This document shows positions 22,101 to 34,563 of a stretch of 64,000 nt of DNA, piece by piece (positions within the stretch are counted from its first letter, which is position 1; every line of letters starts with the position of its first letter). The position numbers were made by a program, and so were the translations under genes. The stretch is taken from the NCBI RefSeq assembly GCF_036370855.1, contig NC_088099.1, forward strand, positions 17,699,501 to 17,763,500, given 5' to 3'. Under the pieces are notes generated by a model, which saw only the letters and a list, made by a program, of their open reading frames with translations, did no database searches and was not told where the DNA came from. Origin of the DNA: Dromaius novaehollandiae (taxonomy: Eukaryota > Chordata > Aves > Casuariiformes > Dromaiidae).

Positions 22101-25100
22101 AAACTGGTATGTTAGTTCAGTGGTTTTATCTCTGAGCAAACATTGTATGACGTGGTACACTCAGGGTATTTTTAAATTTGTCAGCGTCGAATTCCATCGT
22201 TAGCTGGTTATCACCTCAGTTTTATTGGCCTACCAAGGCCAATGAAGGTAAGAAAAATGTTCTATAATTCATACTTGGACTTGCACTTTTTTTAACTGTT
22301 AATTTGCTTTCATTGTTTGGATCTGAGGCTTCAAAATTTCAGCATCCTGACAGTAGCTGGAAGTGCCCCATGGTCAGGCCAGCTGCCCAGCTGCAGCTCT
22401 GGGGTGCAGATCCTGTGGCGCTCGCTGTGGTGAGACACTGGCATGAAATCCTGTCCCTGCTGAAGCTGTTGCTGCAGGTGGTACTGGGGCCTTCAAAATT
22501 AAGTTTTCTTTATTCTAGTGCCATTAAAGTCCCCAAGAGCTCAGCTCACATGCAAGTCTCCTCCTGTTTTGGGCCCCAGTGGAGCAGAAGGCTGTGCCAT
22601 GCTGAAGAGAATTGCTGAGCAACCCCCTGTTTTTCTGCAAGTCAGCATTTTGTTCAAAGTGCTATGCTGAATTAAGTCATAAATATTTACGGCTAGTAAA
22701 AGCTCAGCTGTGGAACAGTGCTCAATATTCCAGCACGTGTGAATAAGTGTTTGTATTACTTCTGTATAAAAGAGCTGGGGGAGGCAGCTGTAGGTCCTTT
22801 TCCTCTTGCACCCAGCATATCCACGTGACGACAACTGTAGCATGCCACTTCTGCATAACACACTGCAGAGTTAAAGCTCCCTAATGTTTCCAGAAGTACA
22901 AACAGTATTTCTCCTTATAGTAAAAGTATTAAACTGTTACCTGGTTCACAACCACAAGTCTGGGGGGGGGGGGAAATAGAAAGCATGGTCAGTAACCTTT
23001 CTGTCTGCAAGCCAACACTGCCTGGTACTGTCTTAACTGTCTGCTATCAGTACTCTTTAAAGAAACACAGTATTGCTGAGTGCTCATTTAAAAGCAAACT
23101 TCACTTCACATAACCCATAAAGCAGTGTTGGTCAGGATTTAACCAAGGTCACTAGTTGTCCTGAACACAGTCAGTCTGTAGACTGTACTGAGTGTTTCGT
23201 TACTGCAAGTACTTTCCATGTGCCAAATGAGTGTATCATTCTCGTGGAGCAGATGAGACTTCACAAAGCTAATTGAAAAAGCCATGGGATTTTTATCTCC
23301 TTCACCAGGAAGTTTGCATAGAGCTTTTGCGTAACCAGCAGATTTTGACGGGAATAGCTCTTGCTACATTGCTTTTTCTGGAAGATTGCACTTTTTCTTT
23401 GGGCATGATTCCAAAAACTCTCTCGACTTGGAACAGGATGTATCTGAATTGGAAAGGAAGAACAAGTCACAGAATCAAAATTAAGCTTCTTACTGTAACA
23501 AGTGGATAGAGATGCTTTGCTTCCTTCTCCCATTTTAATATATAGGAAAACTAATATTAGTACAGATAATTAGTACAGTTTTTGGACCTGCTTTCATGTG
23601 GTTTTGTTTCAATGACGTAGGTCCCAGTGGAGCAGTTCAAACCGTCAGATGTTGAAATACAGGCCTGTTTCCGTCATGAAAACATTGCTGAATTATACGG
23701 TGCTATTCTGTGGGATGAGACTATCCATCTGTTTATGGAAGCTGGAGAGGGAGGATCTGTCATGGAAAAGCTGGAGAGCTGTGGGCCTATGAGAGAGTTT
23801 GAAATCATTTGGGTGACAAAGCATATCCTGAAAGGACTTGACTTTCTCCACTCCAAGAGGATTATCCACCACGATATCAAACGTACGTGTGTTTCATTCC
23901 TCAGGGTGTCCCATGTTACTCTGCAGCTCCAGCAAAAAGCTTGGTACTGTGGTAGATGTGTCTTGGGGAGGGAGGCACAGAGAAATGGGGTGGTGTTCAA
24001 CAGACAACATCAGGTTCTTAGGATAACAGTTGCTTATGCTTTCTATTAGTTCAGTTTAGTAAATGTGCTATTTGGAAGTCCTAGTTCCTTTTCCCCTCTT
24101 GAGCAACTCGGTTTGAAACAAAAACCTAAAGAAATCAAGCAAAATTATCAGTAGGTTTTATGGAAGAAGTTTCCCTCTTTCCTGTAAATTTATCCTGAAT
24201 GTTGCTCTGCCCACCTTCCACTTGTACCCTCTTCTGTTATTGGTTTTGTGTTTGTGCGTGACTGGCTGTTCCTCAGTTTGTTTCCACTTTGGAACTAAAT
24301 ATGTAACTTTTTTCATTGTTTTTTTTTTTTTTTTCTTTCAATGGTTACTGCAAATTTTAGTATGTGTTTTTTAAAAAAAAAAAAAAAGAAAAAAAAGAAA
24401 AAAAAAAACCCTCCAGGTGTTAACATGTACGAATATTCAATAATACATTGATGTTACACCTAAACTAAACAGAGAAATATTGAATTGCTTTAAAGTTTAA
24501 TGTGTTACACTTAATATTAAATACTATTTCTCCAAGCAACCATCCTTGCTGCAGATAGATAAACGCTGCCTGCCTTTCCAATAGCAGTATTTCTAACCAA
24601 GATGTATCTCTTTTGCAAGTTCATTTTTGCTAAACTTGAGGGTTTAAATTATAAAATAGAAATATCCAAACTGAAATGTTACAGTAAATAGATGACAGAA
24701 GATGCTTATATCAGGAATTACTAGATTTTGATCTTTTTTTTGTTAATATGGATCAGTACTTAGAAGTAAGCCTTTGAAACCCTGGCAACTATAAAATTGA
24801 AAAATTTTTCCTTCAGTTGTGCTTTCTCACTTGTATTAAGTATCTTTCATATTAATTTATAGTAATTGGCATAATAATGGAGTTAGTTAAAAGGTTCTAA
24901 ACCAAATCAATAAAAAAACCATCCTACTACATCTAGATAGTGGGTAAAAGAGCTGACGTGCTGGGAACTGGGAAGACATTAGTACCTTTTGGGTTTGCAA
25001 GCACTATTCTGCATTACTGCTGCTGCTGACTTAGAAGGATAGAAGCAGCTCGGGACTGGTAGCCACCACGTCCGTCTGCCAGCAGCGAAGCTGGGGACAG

Positions 25101-28100
25101 GAGGTGGTGAGGTATGGCACCGCTCTGAGGTGCGCAGAGAGGGGAGGAAGAGGTACGAGAGAAGAACTGAATTTAAAAAGAAACAAAAAGGCCTGCAGTC
25201 AACCAAACAAAAAGAGAGTGTAAGGCTTATTTTCATGTCTCAGGAAAAATTTGGGGAGTTTCCCAAGGTGCCTTTCTGTAAAGGCTGCAGGGCTGGTGAT
25301 CTGTGGCTGGCTCATCCCCCTGGCACTGCCGAGGGGGTTGGAGGGAGCAGTGCCCGGGTGCTCGCCCCGCTGCCCGCACGCATCGTGAGCCCTGCCTTAT
25401 CCACCCGCGGGCTGTGCTGTCACTGACGGAGCGAGTCCTCTTCACCCCGCGTTCCCACCTTCTCTGGGTACCTTCGCTATCACACGTGGGGTCACGCAGG
25501 GAGATGGAGGAGAGAACTGGTCTGGCTGAAAACTCATCTTGCTTTTTGGGCAGTTTGGTTCTCTGAGCACTCTTTTTTGGCAGAGGCATGGACTTAGGTC
25601 CCACTGACTCTGAAACTGCAGGCTCAGGCTTGCCTGGGGATGCAAACACAGGCCATGGAGCGCTCCCAGCCGTGGCCCGGGGGTATCATTGCAGGGAGCT
25701 GTTTTGAGTGATGTGAGCTGGGTAGCTGGACTCTTAATGGTGTCGCTGCACTCCAACCATGTACCTGAGCAAAAACCCAGCTGCCTGGCAAGGCTGCACC
25801 AGCTGGCGGAAACCGGCTGTCTTGGGGGAGTGCAAGCAGGGATGCTGCTCCTTCTTCCTTACCTGGAGGACTCAAAATGGAAAAGGTTGTGATGCAAACA
25901 TCTGTGATCCTTTGCTGTCCATGTCCTCTCCTACTGAGTCTCTATTCTGCTGACAAAGGAGGATATTGGGGATTTCAGTGAGAGAAAGATTTCCTTGAAA
26001 TATAGTAGGACTTTTGCTCTTAGTGCTGTAGCTTATTTCAACTATTGGATGGGAAGCTGTTAAATCATAAGATTATTTGGTGTGGGTGGGGGGACCTAGT
26101 CCAAAGCCCATGAAAGTTTGCAGTAACACATCCACTTGCTTGAGTGAGCCTAGAATCAGCCTTGGGTATTTTCAATCGTGGCAAAAGGAAGAGTTGCTGG
26201 ATACCTTTCAACAGAGCTGGCCCTGTTAGAAGATTCAAGCTCTTACTGTTTCCCAGACTGAAGCTAGCATTGAGTGTGGTTTCAAATATACAGCAGAACT
26301 TGTTGCCTTTACGACAGTGTTACATTCTGCATCATCTTGCATGTGGTGTTTAAACTTGTATCTTCAGAGTTACGCCTAAAATTACAAATGTATGTACATA
26401 ATTTTGTAGCACCTAGAGAACAAACTCGTAAGTAGGCAAATACCTGAAAGATTATTTCAGGAAACAGGACAGCTGAAATCAGAGTCTGTTTTCTTTTCAC
26501 TGTATGGTAATGGTGCTTTTGCATATGCTCGTATGCTTTTCCAAATTATGTTCTTGGTAAAGAAAATTCACTTTGGGAAGGAAAAGAAAATTCACTTTTG
26601 GAAGGAAATGTTTCTTGCAACTCATTTTTTAAAAAAGCGCAAAAGGTAGGCTTTCCGCATGTACGCATACAACCAGACTGTAGGATGAAACTGAATGTGA
26701 AAACATTTGAATGGGGATTTTTTTTTTAATTTGCCTGAAGAAAATTTTATAAAAATTATGAATATAACTATCAAGACAGAAAATGATCCGACTCCACAGT
26801 TTCCTTTGGAGGGAGTGTTGTATTTGTGTTGTGTAACTTGCAGACTTCATTTGTCTGTGGCTTCCAAGACAACAAACATCTCTGAGTTTCTCAAGGCTTA
26901 CACAGAGCATTATCTTTGTAAATCTTTGATCAGACATACAGCTGTAAAGAAAGCCTGTGAGTAGAGTTGTGCCTTAGGCAGAGATTTATGAAGGAAAGTG
27001 AACTAAGCTCCTAGATATTGCTGAAACTCAGTGGGAGTTTGGAAGTCCCAGTTTTTGTTACTTTTACAGCTGTAGTCTAGCTTCTGTCTTTACACTGAGC
27101 CACTGTTGCTGATCCATGCAAGAGACTGGTGTGGATGCTGTGGAGAAGCTTGAGTTCTTATTTAGTTTTGTCTTTGTTTAAAATGTTAGTATAAAGAAGT
27201 CTCTTGGTGACCAAGAACTATGCCTGCTCATAGCAAGACCTGTCCAACCTTGGAGATCATGAAAGATCCTCAGAGCCATGCAGGAGACCAGCTGTGCTGG
27301 GAAAGGGTCTATCAGTCTTCCAACTTCCTCACTTACCCTCAGGCTTTATTTATTTATTTTTTTTGACACCCCCCCTTACCTTTTTCTACTTTTTAGTTAG
27401 GAAAATGACCAAATATTGGTTCTTCTGTTACACAAACCAGTCCAGTTCGATTTCTAAGATATAATTTATGTAGAATGACTATGCTGGCTGTAGGGATGGG
27501 TTGTGCTAATCTCCTGTTTTAGACTAACATCTAAATGAAACAGTTATGTTGTAAAATAATTTCCCAGCAGGTTAGAAGCTAAATACTGTCATTTTTGCTT
27601 TTCTTTTAGCAAGCAACATTGTATTTATGTCAACTAAGGCTGTTTTGGTGGATTTTGGCCTAAGCGTTCAAATGACTGAAGACATTTACTATCCCAAAGA
27701 CCTTAGAGGAACAGAGGTAAGAAGCTGGAGGGACAAAAATCCTTATGTTGCTTCACTACAATTGTTGTGATGCTCAGCCTCAGATTTGGAGCTAAAAGGT
27801 AGATGCTTGGGCAGAAGGGTTTTATAATAATTTATTTTAATGTTTGTTTTTAACTTTTTGATCATCTCAAGTTTTAATTTTCAGCTTGCTGAATGGTGAA
27901 TCAGGTGTTATATTTTGAGAGCTGTATTACCTTCTCAACAGTCCCATTTATTAATGATCATTAAATCTGAAGTCAAGGAGGAAACTGGGATCCTCTCAAG
28001 CCAAAGGCAGGAACAGTACTCTGAGGAGGGCTGTTTGCAGTGAATCAACTGCTAGCCGAAGACTCTGCAGACTGAAATTTGTTTCTTTGCTCTATCAAAG

Positions 28101-31100
28101 TTTTCTTCTGAGATGTCAGATATGGGCTTGGATGACCAGTTCAATGCAGTAGTTTGACTCCTCCTTTGAAACCACAGAAATTGCAGACCTCTGGGTTTTG
28201 TCCCTTAGCATTTCTAAGCTCTATTTCCCATCTATATGTAACCCTCTCGTCCTATGGGGATTATGTATTGTGTGGTTGATGATTATCTGGTGAGATGCTT
28301 AAACATTACAGTGGTGGAGGTGAGAGCCTTTTGCATATCTGTCATGATTTGGGCTCTGAACATGCACAGAGTTCTTGCCTGCCACTAAGCCTACTCTCAT
28401 GCAAAGTGTTTTCCAGGTTGGAGCTTTAGCAATTAGCTTGGCTAGCTGCTGCAAATATCGTTTTGCCTCCTTTTGCCAGAGGAGGCTGGTTACAGGAGAC
28501 ATTTCAGTTGAAATGCTGGCACTTTACATTTTTATAGTCTTCCAGAGCACAGGCATGCATCTAGAGGAGATACGCTTATAACTGACAAGAGAACATTTCA
28601 CTCCTCAAAAAAGTAGGATGAATTAAGGTTTCACAGAATGTCAGGCTTGTTCTTTTATTTAGTTTTAAGATTTTGGGGAAAATATTTGAACATTTGTTTT
28701 CACTGGCTTTCCAATCAGAGAAGTCAAGAACTTAAACTGCTCATTGTACTGAAAGGAGTATGCTCTCTGGCATTTTACTTGTGCTTTAATTTTATGTGCT
28801 GTTAATGAGAATAAACAAAATTGTGGGAATGAGATGGAAGCCCTGACAGGGAATTTCCCAAGGTTGAAGATGTATGTAAATAGAAAATTTCCAGGCTTAT
28901 GGAGTGGACTGATGATGATCCACTCCTGGCTCTTGGAGGCTGCACCAAATTCACGTTGGAGAGAGTAATTGCAAAACACACTTAGTCTTCATTTAGCAAG
29001 AAGAAAATGATTCTGCCCTGTTGAGTGCCTACAGTCATGTCCCCAGGAACTGGTCAGTCCACACAATCCCTAGACACGTGGATACATGTTTTTTGCTTTC
29101 TTTGGGGACAGGGGTGGTGCAGAGAGGTAGTTAATTCTTGAAGTTTGCACTCCTGTTGTTTTATTGCAGCATCATGAATCAGAAGTAAGGTTGCGGAGAG
29201 AGGACTGGGAAAGGAGATGTTCAAATGCCAATTGAAGACTTCTAAGAACATCATGCAGGCTACCGTATAGGTTTTTCTGCTCAGAAGAAGAGTCTCATAC
29301 CATACTTCCTTCTGGTCATCTTCTTCCTCTCCACAGTGCCTGTGCCTGTTGGAGAGCCTAATCTAGTCACCCAGACATACCCTTTTAATCTTTGATAGCA
29401 CTGTCTTTCTTGATTTTCAAAGTGAGATCTCTGCTGCTAAGCCAAGGTCCTCTGAGCTTTGCATCCTGCTTTGTGCAGCCTTGAGGAGTGGTGTGACTGT
29501 CCAGGAGTGCTGTTTCTTTTTGCCTGTGGCTGTGCAGATGAGCCGTCTCTGTTACAGCCATACCGCTGCCATATGGAGTCATGCCTATGAACTGCCTTGG
29601 CTTATCTAATGTCTGATGTTGGCTGGGACTGGCTTCCATGAAGGAAGTGACAGTAGAAGTTATCTTTCTCCTGTGCATGTTGTCCTTCCTTTGAGAGTTT
29701 AGGATTCACTCGTATAGCAAGGAAGGGCTGAGTGTAGTGAACCTTCTTTGTGGTTATGCAAATGAACAGGTTGCAATGCTGGGCAAAATGATTGAAGGAC
29801 AGTTAAATTTTTTAGTTTATGTAACATGAAAGAGCTAGGTTTTCTGAACAGTATATGTACAATGCACTCAGCACAAAAATGATGCTTGTGATGAAAGTGC
29901 TCTGCAGGAAACGCTTTTTCGAGGCATTTCCTACACTTTCTGTTATGCTTTTGTCACTGATAAAATGTGTAAGCTTCCGTTACAAACGTTCAAGGGGAAA
30001 AAGTTGTCCACTGAGGTTAATCAAATGTCGAGGGTGTGATTATTTTCAGAAATGCTAAAGTAAGACTAGCACAGTAGGAAGAATAGGACTAGTTTTTAGG
30101 TGGATTGTGTCTCTGGTCTGACTGATAAATGAGGGCTAGTGGCAGCAGAAGGAAGAGTGTGGAGAGGAAGATGTGTGGGAGCTGGGCTGCCTGCTTTGGC
30201 AGCAACACAGCCCTAGGTCAGTCTGAATCAATCTGAAGTCACAGCTTTGGTGCACATCTGATCTTTGCTTCTGTTCCTCTGCAATTAAGGTGCATCTTGA
30301 CTGGTTTTCACAGTTTGGCTAGAACTTCAGACAGGTTCTTGTTTCATCCTTTTTTCTCAAGAAGGCAGCTGCTTTTTCTGTGTGTAGTTACTTTCACTGA
30401 AGTTGCATGGTGTGCCCTAATTACTTTTTTAGAAGGTAGAGATTCCTTTCTTTGCTCATATGGCAGGTGCAGACAGACTTTTTTATCTTAGCTTTGAGGA
30501 AGGGGATGGATAGGAGTAAGTAGCACATGTAAGCTTCTGCTGCATAGACTTCCTATTTGAAGTTCTAGTTGCAAATATGAGGTGTGATTTACTGGGAAAT
30601 AGTCCTTGGAATTTGCATGAGCCCCACAGCTGTTCTCAATCTGTAGTAATAAGTACTCAAACTGTGGGGTGATGATATAACTTCCTGCCCTTGTCTCAGT
30701 TAATGGCTTGTAATGTGATTCCTTGTGGCATGATGACTTGATCTAATCAAAGTTCTGTTTGGATCCTCTAAAGGGAAATTGGGCGAGGGAAAAGTAGAAG
30801 CCAGAAGCAAATATAATGGCTTGCTAACTTAGTGTGTTGTGGGCTGTGCCAATGTTGTGTTGAAACCTCCTGCTTTTGCCAGAGGGTTGTGGCAGTGCTG
30901 TACATGCAGTACCTTCCAGTGGCAGGGAGTGCCTCCTGCATCCTGTTCGTCTGGTTCCCTTCAGCCTAAACACAAAACTGCCAGGAGCTGGCAGGGAATT
31001 GCATTGAATACTTCTTTTGGATTTTGACAAATCTGACTCTTTCAGTGAAGTGTTTGGATGGAAACTATATCTTGGTTTAGACAAGTCAAGAAAGGGTGGA

Positions 31101-34100
31101 AGAGGGACACTTGCTTTAATAGCTACTTTGGGGATGGCCTAGGGGAAAGGGGACACAGGAAGACTTTAGAGACCTGGTTTTCAATATATGTCCTGCCTGA
31201 GACCTGGCTTGTGCCTTATTACCACATTTCCCGCAGTAGTGCCCAAATGTGCAGTTTACTGGATAATGGGGGCAGAGGGAGAGAGTAAGGAAGACGGAAG
31301 GGAGTGTATCTGTCAGTTCTTCCATAAGAGTTGTATAATAGTTAATGTAGCAGAGATTTGAGCCATCGACTCCTACACCCTAACTGGGTGACTCGCAGTG
31401 GAGTCATGCTCTCGCCCTTCAGCCTAATGAGTGTCCATTTGTTCATGCAGAAGGGAGCAGTGCCAGCAGGGCCCCACCACCAAATAAATGGGCAATTCAG
31501 GCAGCTCCCTGTGCTGTGGAGGGCTGTGAGGCTCCTGCCACTGGGCTGAGCAAAGCAGAGCAGTGGCTTGAACCTCAGCCTCTCACAGCTTAGGGAGCTT
31601 TCAGTCACTGAGCTGTGGGGCAAACCTAGAGAATGAGTCTGTTCTGGTGCCAGACCAGAAAATCCCTGAGATTGCGATGACGTGCAGAGCAGAAAATCAG
31701 TTCCCCAGCTGGTGCTTGGTCCTCAGGCTGCAGATACTAATGGGATTTGTCCCTTCAGATGGGGGATTCTCAGCTCACAGAATGTAATGATTGGTCTTTG
31801 CTTGCTGTTTTCCCCTATTGATTAATCTTTTTTGACTGTTTTTTACAGATTTACATGAGTCCTGAAGTCATTCTCTGCAGAGGCCATACGACAAAAGCTG
31901 ACATCTACAGCATGGGAGCTACTATTATTCATATGCAAACTGGCATCCCACCCTGGGTGAACAGATACCCCCGGTCTGCATATCCGTCCTACCTCTATAT
32001 CGTAAGTGTCCTCAGAAAAGCAGAGCTTTTCAGTGGAAGGATTTCCTGTTCCCTTGTTGGGAAAGCTCCCATCTTATAAAAGAGTATCAAAATATGTGTC
32101 AGAGAGATGACACCATCTTTTTTGCTTTGGGGGAGGGAGGGAAGAAGTGGGTTTTGATCATTTAGGGGAAGACAGAGGCTGAGCTGGAGTCATCTCTGTG
32201 GTTTGTGTTACAATTTACAGGCCTTGGTTTTCTTCCGGGACAGGGTTAGAACAGTGTGAAACTTGATTGTAACAAGCTCATCTGTGCTTTGCACTTCTGT
32301 TTTGCTGAGAAGTTACAGATTAAAAACTGGAGCCAGGCAAATTTGAATCTCTGCTTCATCCAGAGTGGTGCAGGAATCTGGTGAATTTACATTGCAGCAG
32401 GTCTTAGACTTGCTTGGAGCTGCTCCAAGCTTTAAAATTTATGATAAAATCTGATTTTAAAAAAAAAGTGGATTTTGCGCAGTTACGTGTTCTGTTGTAA
32501 TTGCTCAGCCCTGCTTAGAAAGGTGTAGAGTTGTAAGTTGGGAATTTCCAGACTACTAATGTGGTTATCCATGATTTCCTCTCCCATCACTTTTGGAATA
32601 GTCATTTCAATGGTTCCTTTTATTCCAACAGATACACAAACAAGCTCCCCCCTTAGAGGACATAGCTGAAGACTGCAGTACTTCCATGAGAGAGCTGCTA
32701 GAAGCAGCGCTAGAAAGGAACCCTAATCACAGGCTGTCTGCAGCAGACCTACTGAAACATGAAGCCTTGCACCCCCCGCCGGAGGAGCAGCCACGGTGCC
32801 AGAGTCTGGACTCAGCATTGTTTGAAAGAAAAAGGCTGCTCACAAGGAAGGAGCTGCAGTTGCCAGAAAACATTACAGGTAATGGGGTCAGACCTACCTA
32901 CCTTGCACTTTTTAAATTTTACTTTATGTCAAAATTGGATTTGGCTAAGTTTTTAGAAACAGACTAAACTGAAAAAGCTGCTGGAAAGAGACCAATACAA
33001 ATCTCGGTCAGATGAGATCAGACCCAGAGCTCATTAAGTGTTATGCAAAACGCCCATTGACTTCAACAGGACAAAAACTTAGCCTGAATTCTGCAGCTAC
33101 GGAAGCACTGGCTCGTGAAAAAACCCTGGTGGTTATTCAGGACAGTTTTTTATGAAGTATAGGTTGCTGTCACAAAGTTGCCTTAATTCTTCTTAGTGGT
33201 AACAGGTTTTTTTATTAACAGTGGTTTGCTTTTTAACAAAAACAAAAGCCTCAACAACCACTGCCACCAACAACAAAACCATCACTTTTTGCCTCCCTAA
33301 AAGCAAACAAACATAAAAACCCATAACTGTAATGATTCTGAGTGTCAGCAGTAAGATAAAAGCCATTTGTCTTAAAAATCACTGTAGGATAGAACACAGT
33401 TCCCTTTTGCATTAGTAAGTTAAAAAACCTCAGTGTGTCCTCAAATAATATCAAGCCAAAGGGAAATTTCATGCCTGCAACCCGCTAACAGGCTTCAAAA
33501 ATTTTTTTTCCTACTTCTAAAATTGGTTGGGAGTGTCTTGGCAAAAGGCGTTTAAAAACAGATCCCAGACAAGTGGTTTATTTGACTGTGATAATTATTT
33601 GAAAAGATACCTATGCAAAATTCTTGGTGCTCTAATGCATAATTGTCTTTTGCAGTTGCAATGAAACCACTTAACACTTAAACTACTCTAAACGTTCTCA
33701 TTTATAATGGCATTGCTCTTCTGGTTTTGCTTTGTTGGGTACACAGTCCTTTGACAGGCACAGGCCATCTGAATCAATTCTTTTGGAGATGAAAGAATAT
33801 TTGGCTGTTAAGCTGGAACTCTAATTTAGGTGCTTGAGATTCCAGCACACTCATTATACAAGTATTCAGGGGAGTTCTGCAGTTGCAAAGGTTTCCTCAG
33901 AGCTCTGATAGTGTGTACATTCATTTACAAGAAAGAAATCTGAGACCAATGGTGTTAGATTTGTTTTGTGTTGTTGCATCCAGCGACACAGAGGATGTCA
34001 TTCGTCTAGATGAGAATTCCCCCATAATGAGGGGAATTCTCAGCTGGCAGAGAGCTAGCAGAGGGTTTGAGGTTTTTTTTTTTTTTTCTTTTTTTTCTTG

Positions 34101-34563
34101 TACCAAACTCTCCTTTGACACTATAGCTCAGTGGATGAGGAAGCTCTGTGTAACTGTCCCAGATGATGGAGGGCTTTTTAAAAATATTGAACAGTCTTTG
34201 TTGTTTTCAGTGGAAAGCTGCAGTTGTTTTCTCCTTGCCTGGAGTTATGACTTGATGTGGTATCTTATGTTTTATGTAAGAGGTTTATATTATGTTCCTT
34301 AAAAATGAAGCTTTCCAAAACACAGATAAATAAAAGCAAATATGAAGCCAGTTATTCCAAAAATGTCTGCATTTATTAAACTGAACTAATGTAGCTATTT
34401 GTGCAACAATTACATGCTTCATCTCTTCTTTTTAGATTCCTCATTGTGCACAGGGAGCACGGATGAGTCAGACCTGCTAAAGAGGCAAAGATCACTCTAC
34501 ATAGATCTTGGAGCTCTAGCTGGTTACTTCAATATTGTTAGGGGACCACCAGCATTAGAATAA
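18823..34563 (+). CDS. MAP3K8: MAP3K8 (Tpl2/COT) serine/threonine kinase, complete coding region
   Basis: This cytosolic MAP kinase kinase kinase is held by NFKB1 p105 and ABIN2. On release downstream of TLR/TNF-receptor signalling it phosphorylates MEK1/2 and turns on ERK. Coding exons are 18823-19158, 21942-22106, 23621-23882, 27610-27716, 31849-32001, 32632-32878 and 34436-34563. They join in phase to 465 residues (human 467 by recall). Visible features are the family's unusual glycine loop with Pro144 before RGAFG, catalytic Lys166 in MACKL, the HHDIK catalytic loop (250-254), DFG at 269-271, and GTE with Thr289, equivalent to human T290. Ser62, Ser399 (human S400) and Ser443 are conserved phosphosites. 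Met30, the start of the short p52 isoform, is kept. The start at 18823 has G at -3 and G at +4. No break was found. Confidence 0.97.
19240..19440 (-). repeat. Possible CR1-like fragment
   Basis: GGAGGGCATCTCTGAGG followed by CCAGTCTAGCC resembles the antisense CR1 text in which a diverged GGTCATCT-AGTCCAACC motif is typical. It is weak and short. Confidence 0.3.
20736..20752. repeat. C17 homopolymer
   Basis: An uninterrupted run of 17 C in MAP3K8 intron (19159-21941), preceded by an A-rich stretch. Nothing else recognisable lies in this 2.8-kb intron apart from the fragment at 19240-19440. Confidence 0.9.
21942..22106 (+). CDS. MAP3K8: MAP3K8 coding exon 2 (glycine loop and catalytic Lys)
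   Basis: 55 codons, phase 0-0: [16 protein letters not shown]..., the glycine loop [15 protein letters not shown], and MACKL with the ATP-binding Lys. A Pro stands where most kinases have the first Gly of the loop, a known Tpl2 trait. The acceptor is TTTACTTTATAG and the donor is CTG|GTATGT. Confidence 0.97.
22962..22973. repeat. G12 homopolymer
   Basis: An uninterrupted run of 12 G in the intron 22107-23620, which otherwise shows nothing recognisable. Confidence 0.85.
23621..23882 (+). CDS. MAP3K8: MAP3K8 coding exon 3 (N-lobe to catalytic loop)
   Basis: It reads [19 protein letters not shown] and continues to [13 protein letters not shown], with one base of the next Pro codon. The HHD replaces the usual HRD of kinases, as in human Tpl2. 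The donor is AAAC|GTACGT and the acceptor is GACGTAG. Confidence 0.97.
24319..24410. repeat. T-run and A-run pair
   Basis: A T16 run (24319-24334) is followed 38 bases later by an A-rich run (24373-24408) that can pair with it. Simple sequence in the 3.7-kb intron 23883-27609, which otherwise holds no recognisable element apart from the short tandem at 26559. Confidence 0.8.
26559..26606. repeat. Tandem duplication, about 24-bp unit
   Basis: AAAGAAAATTCACTTT with a G-rich tail occurs twice head to tail with one base of drift. Intronic. Confidence 0.8.
27610..27716 (+). CDS. MAP3K8: MAP3K8 coding exon 4 (DFG and activation segment)
   Basis: It reads [16 protein letters not shown], then [19 protein letters not shown]. 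It contains the metal-binding Asp269 and the activation-loop Thr289. 107 nt, phase 1 in and 0 out; acceptor CTTTTAG, donor GAG|GTAAGA. Confidence 0.97.
28849..28859. promoter_or_regulatory. Palindromic kappaB-like site GGGAATTTCCC
   Basis: A perfect 11-base NF-kappaB palindrome in the intron after coding exon 4. The motif is exact but a single intronic site is weak evidence for regulation. Confidence 0.35.
31849..32001 (+). CDS. MAP3K8: MAP3K8 coding exon 5 (APE and helix F region)
   Basis: 51 codons, phase 0-0. It starts [19 protein letters not shown] and ends [13 protein letters not shown] is the kinase APE equivalent, and D of KADIYS anchors the C-lobe. The acceptor is TTTTTTACAG and the donor is ATC|GTAAGT. 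Confidence 0.97.
32540..32549. promoter_or_regulatory. kappaB-like site GGGAATTTCC
   Basis: A consensus NF-kappaB decamer in the intron 32002-32631, a second intronic copy besides that at 28849. Confidence 0.3.
32632..32878 (+). CDS. MAP3K8: MAP3K8 coding exon 6 (end of kinase domain, Ser400 site)
   Basis: It runs from [15 protein letters not shown] through [18 protein letters not shown] (the conserved kinase subdomain XI Arg) to [14 protein letters not shown], containing the IKKbeta-linked Ser (399 here, S400 in human). 247 nt ending in phase 1; donor ACAG|GTAATG. Confidence 0.97.
33000..33125. repeat. Possible ancient amniote repeat fragment
   Basis: CAGACCCAGAGCTCATTAAG and CCATTGACTTCAACAGG resemble motifs of very old repeats shared by turtles, crocodiles and birds. 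The family is not identified. Confidence 0.25.
34436..34563 (+). CDS. MAP3K8: MAP3K8 coding exon 7 (C-terminal degron tail)
   Basis: It reads [19 protein letters not shown], then [15 protein letters not shown], and stops after PPALE (TAA 34561-34563). The conserved tail is autoinhibitory and destabilising in the mammalian protein. Compared with human as recalled, it has one inserted residue after SS and lacks the last two residues (YG). Confidence 0.96.

Noticed and set aside
34321-34340. AATAAA-like hexamer before the last MAP3K8 exon
   Set aside because: It lies in the last intron. The final exon after it is plainly conserved coding sequence, so this is not the main polyadenylation site.
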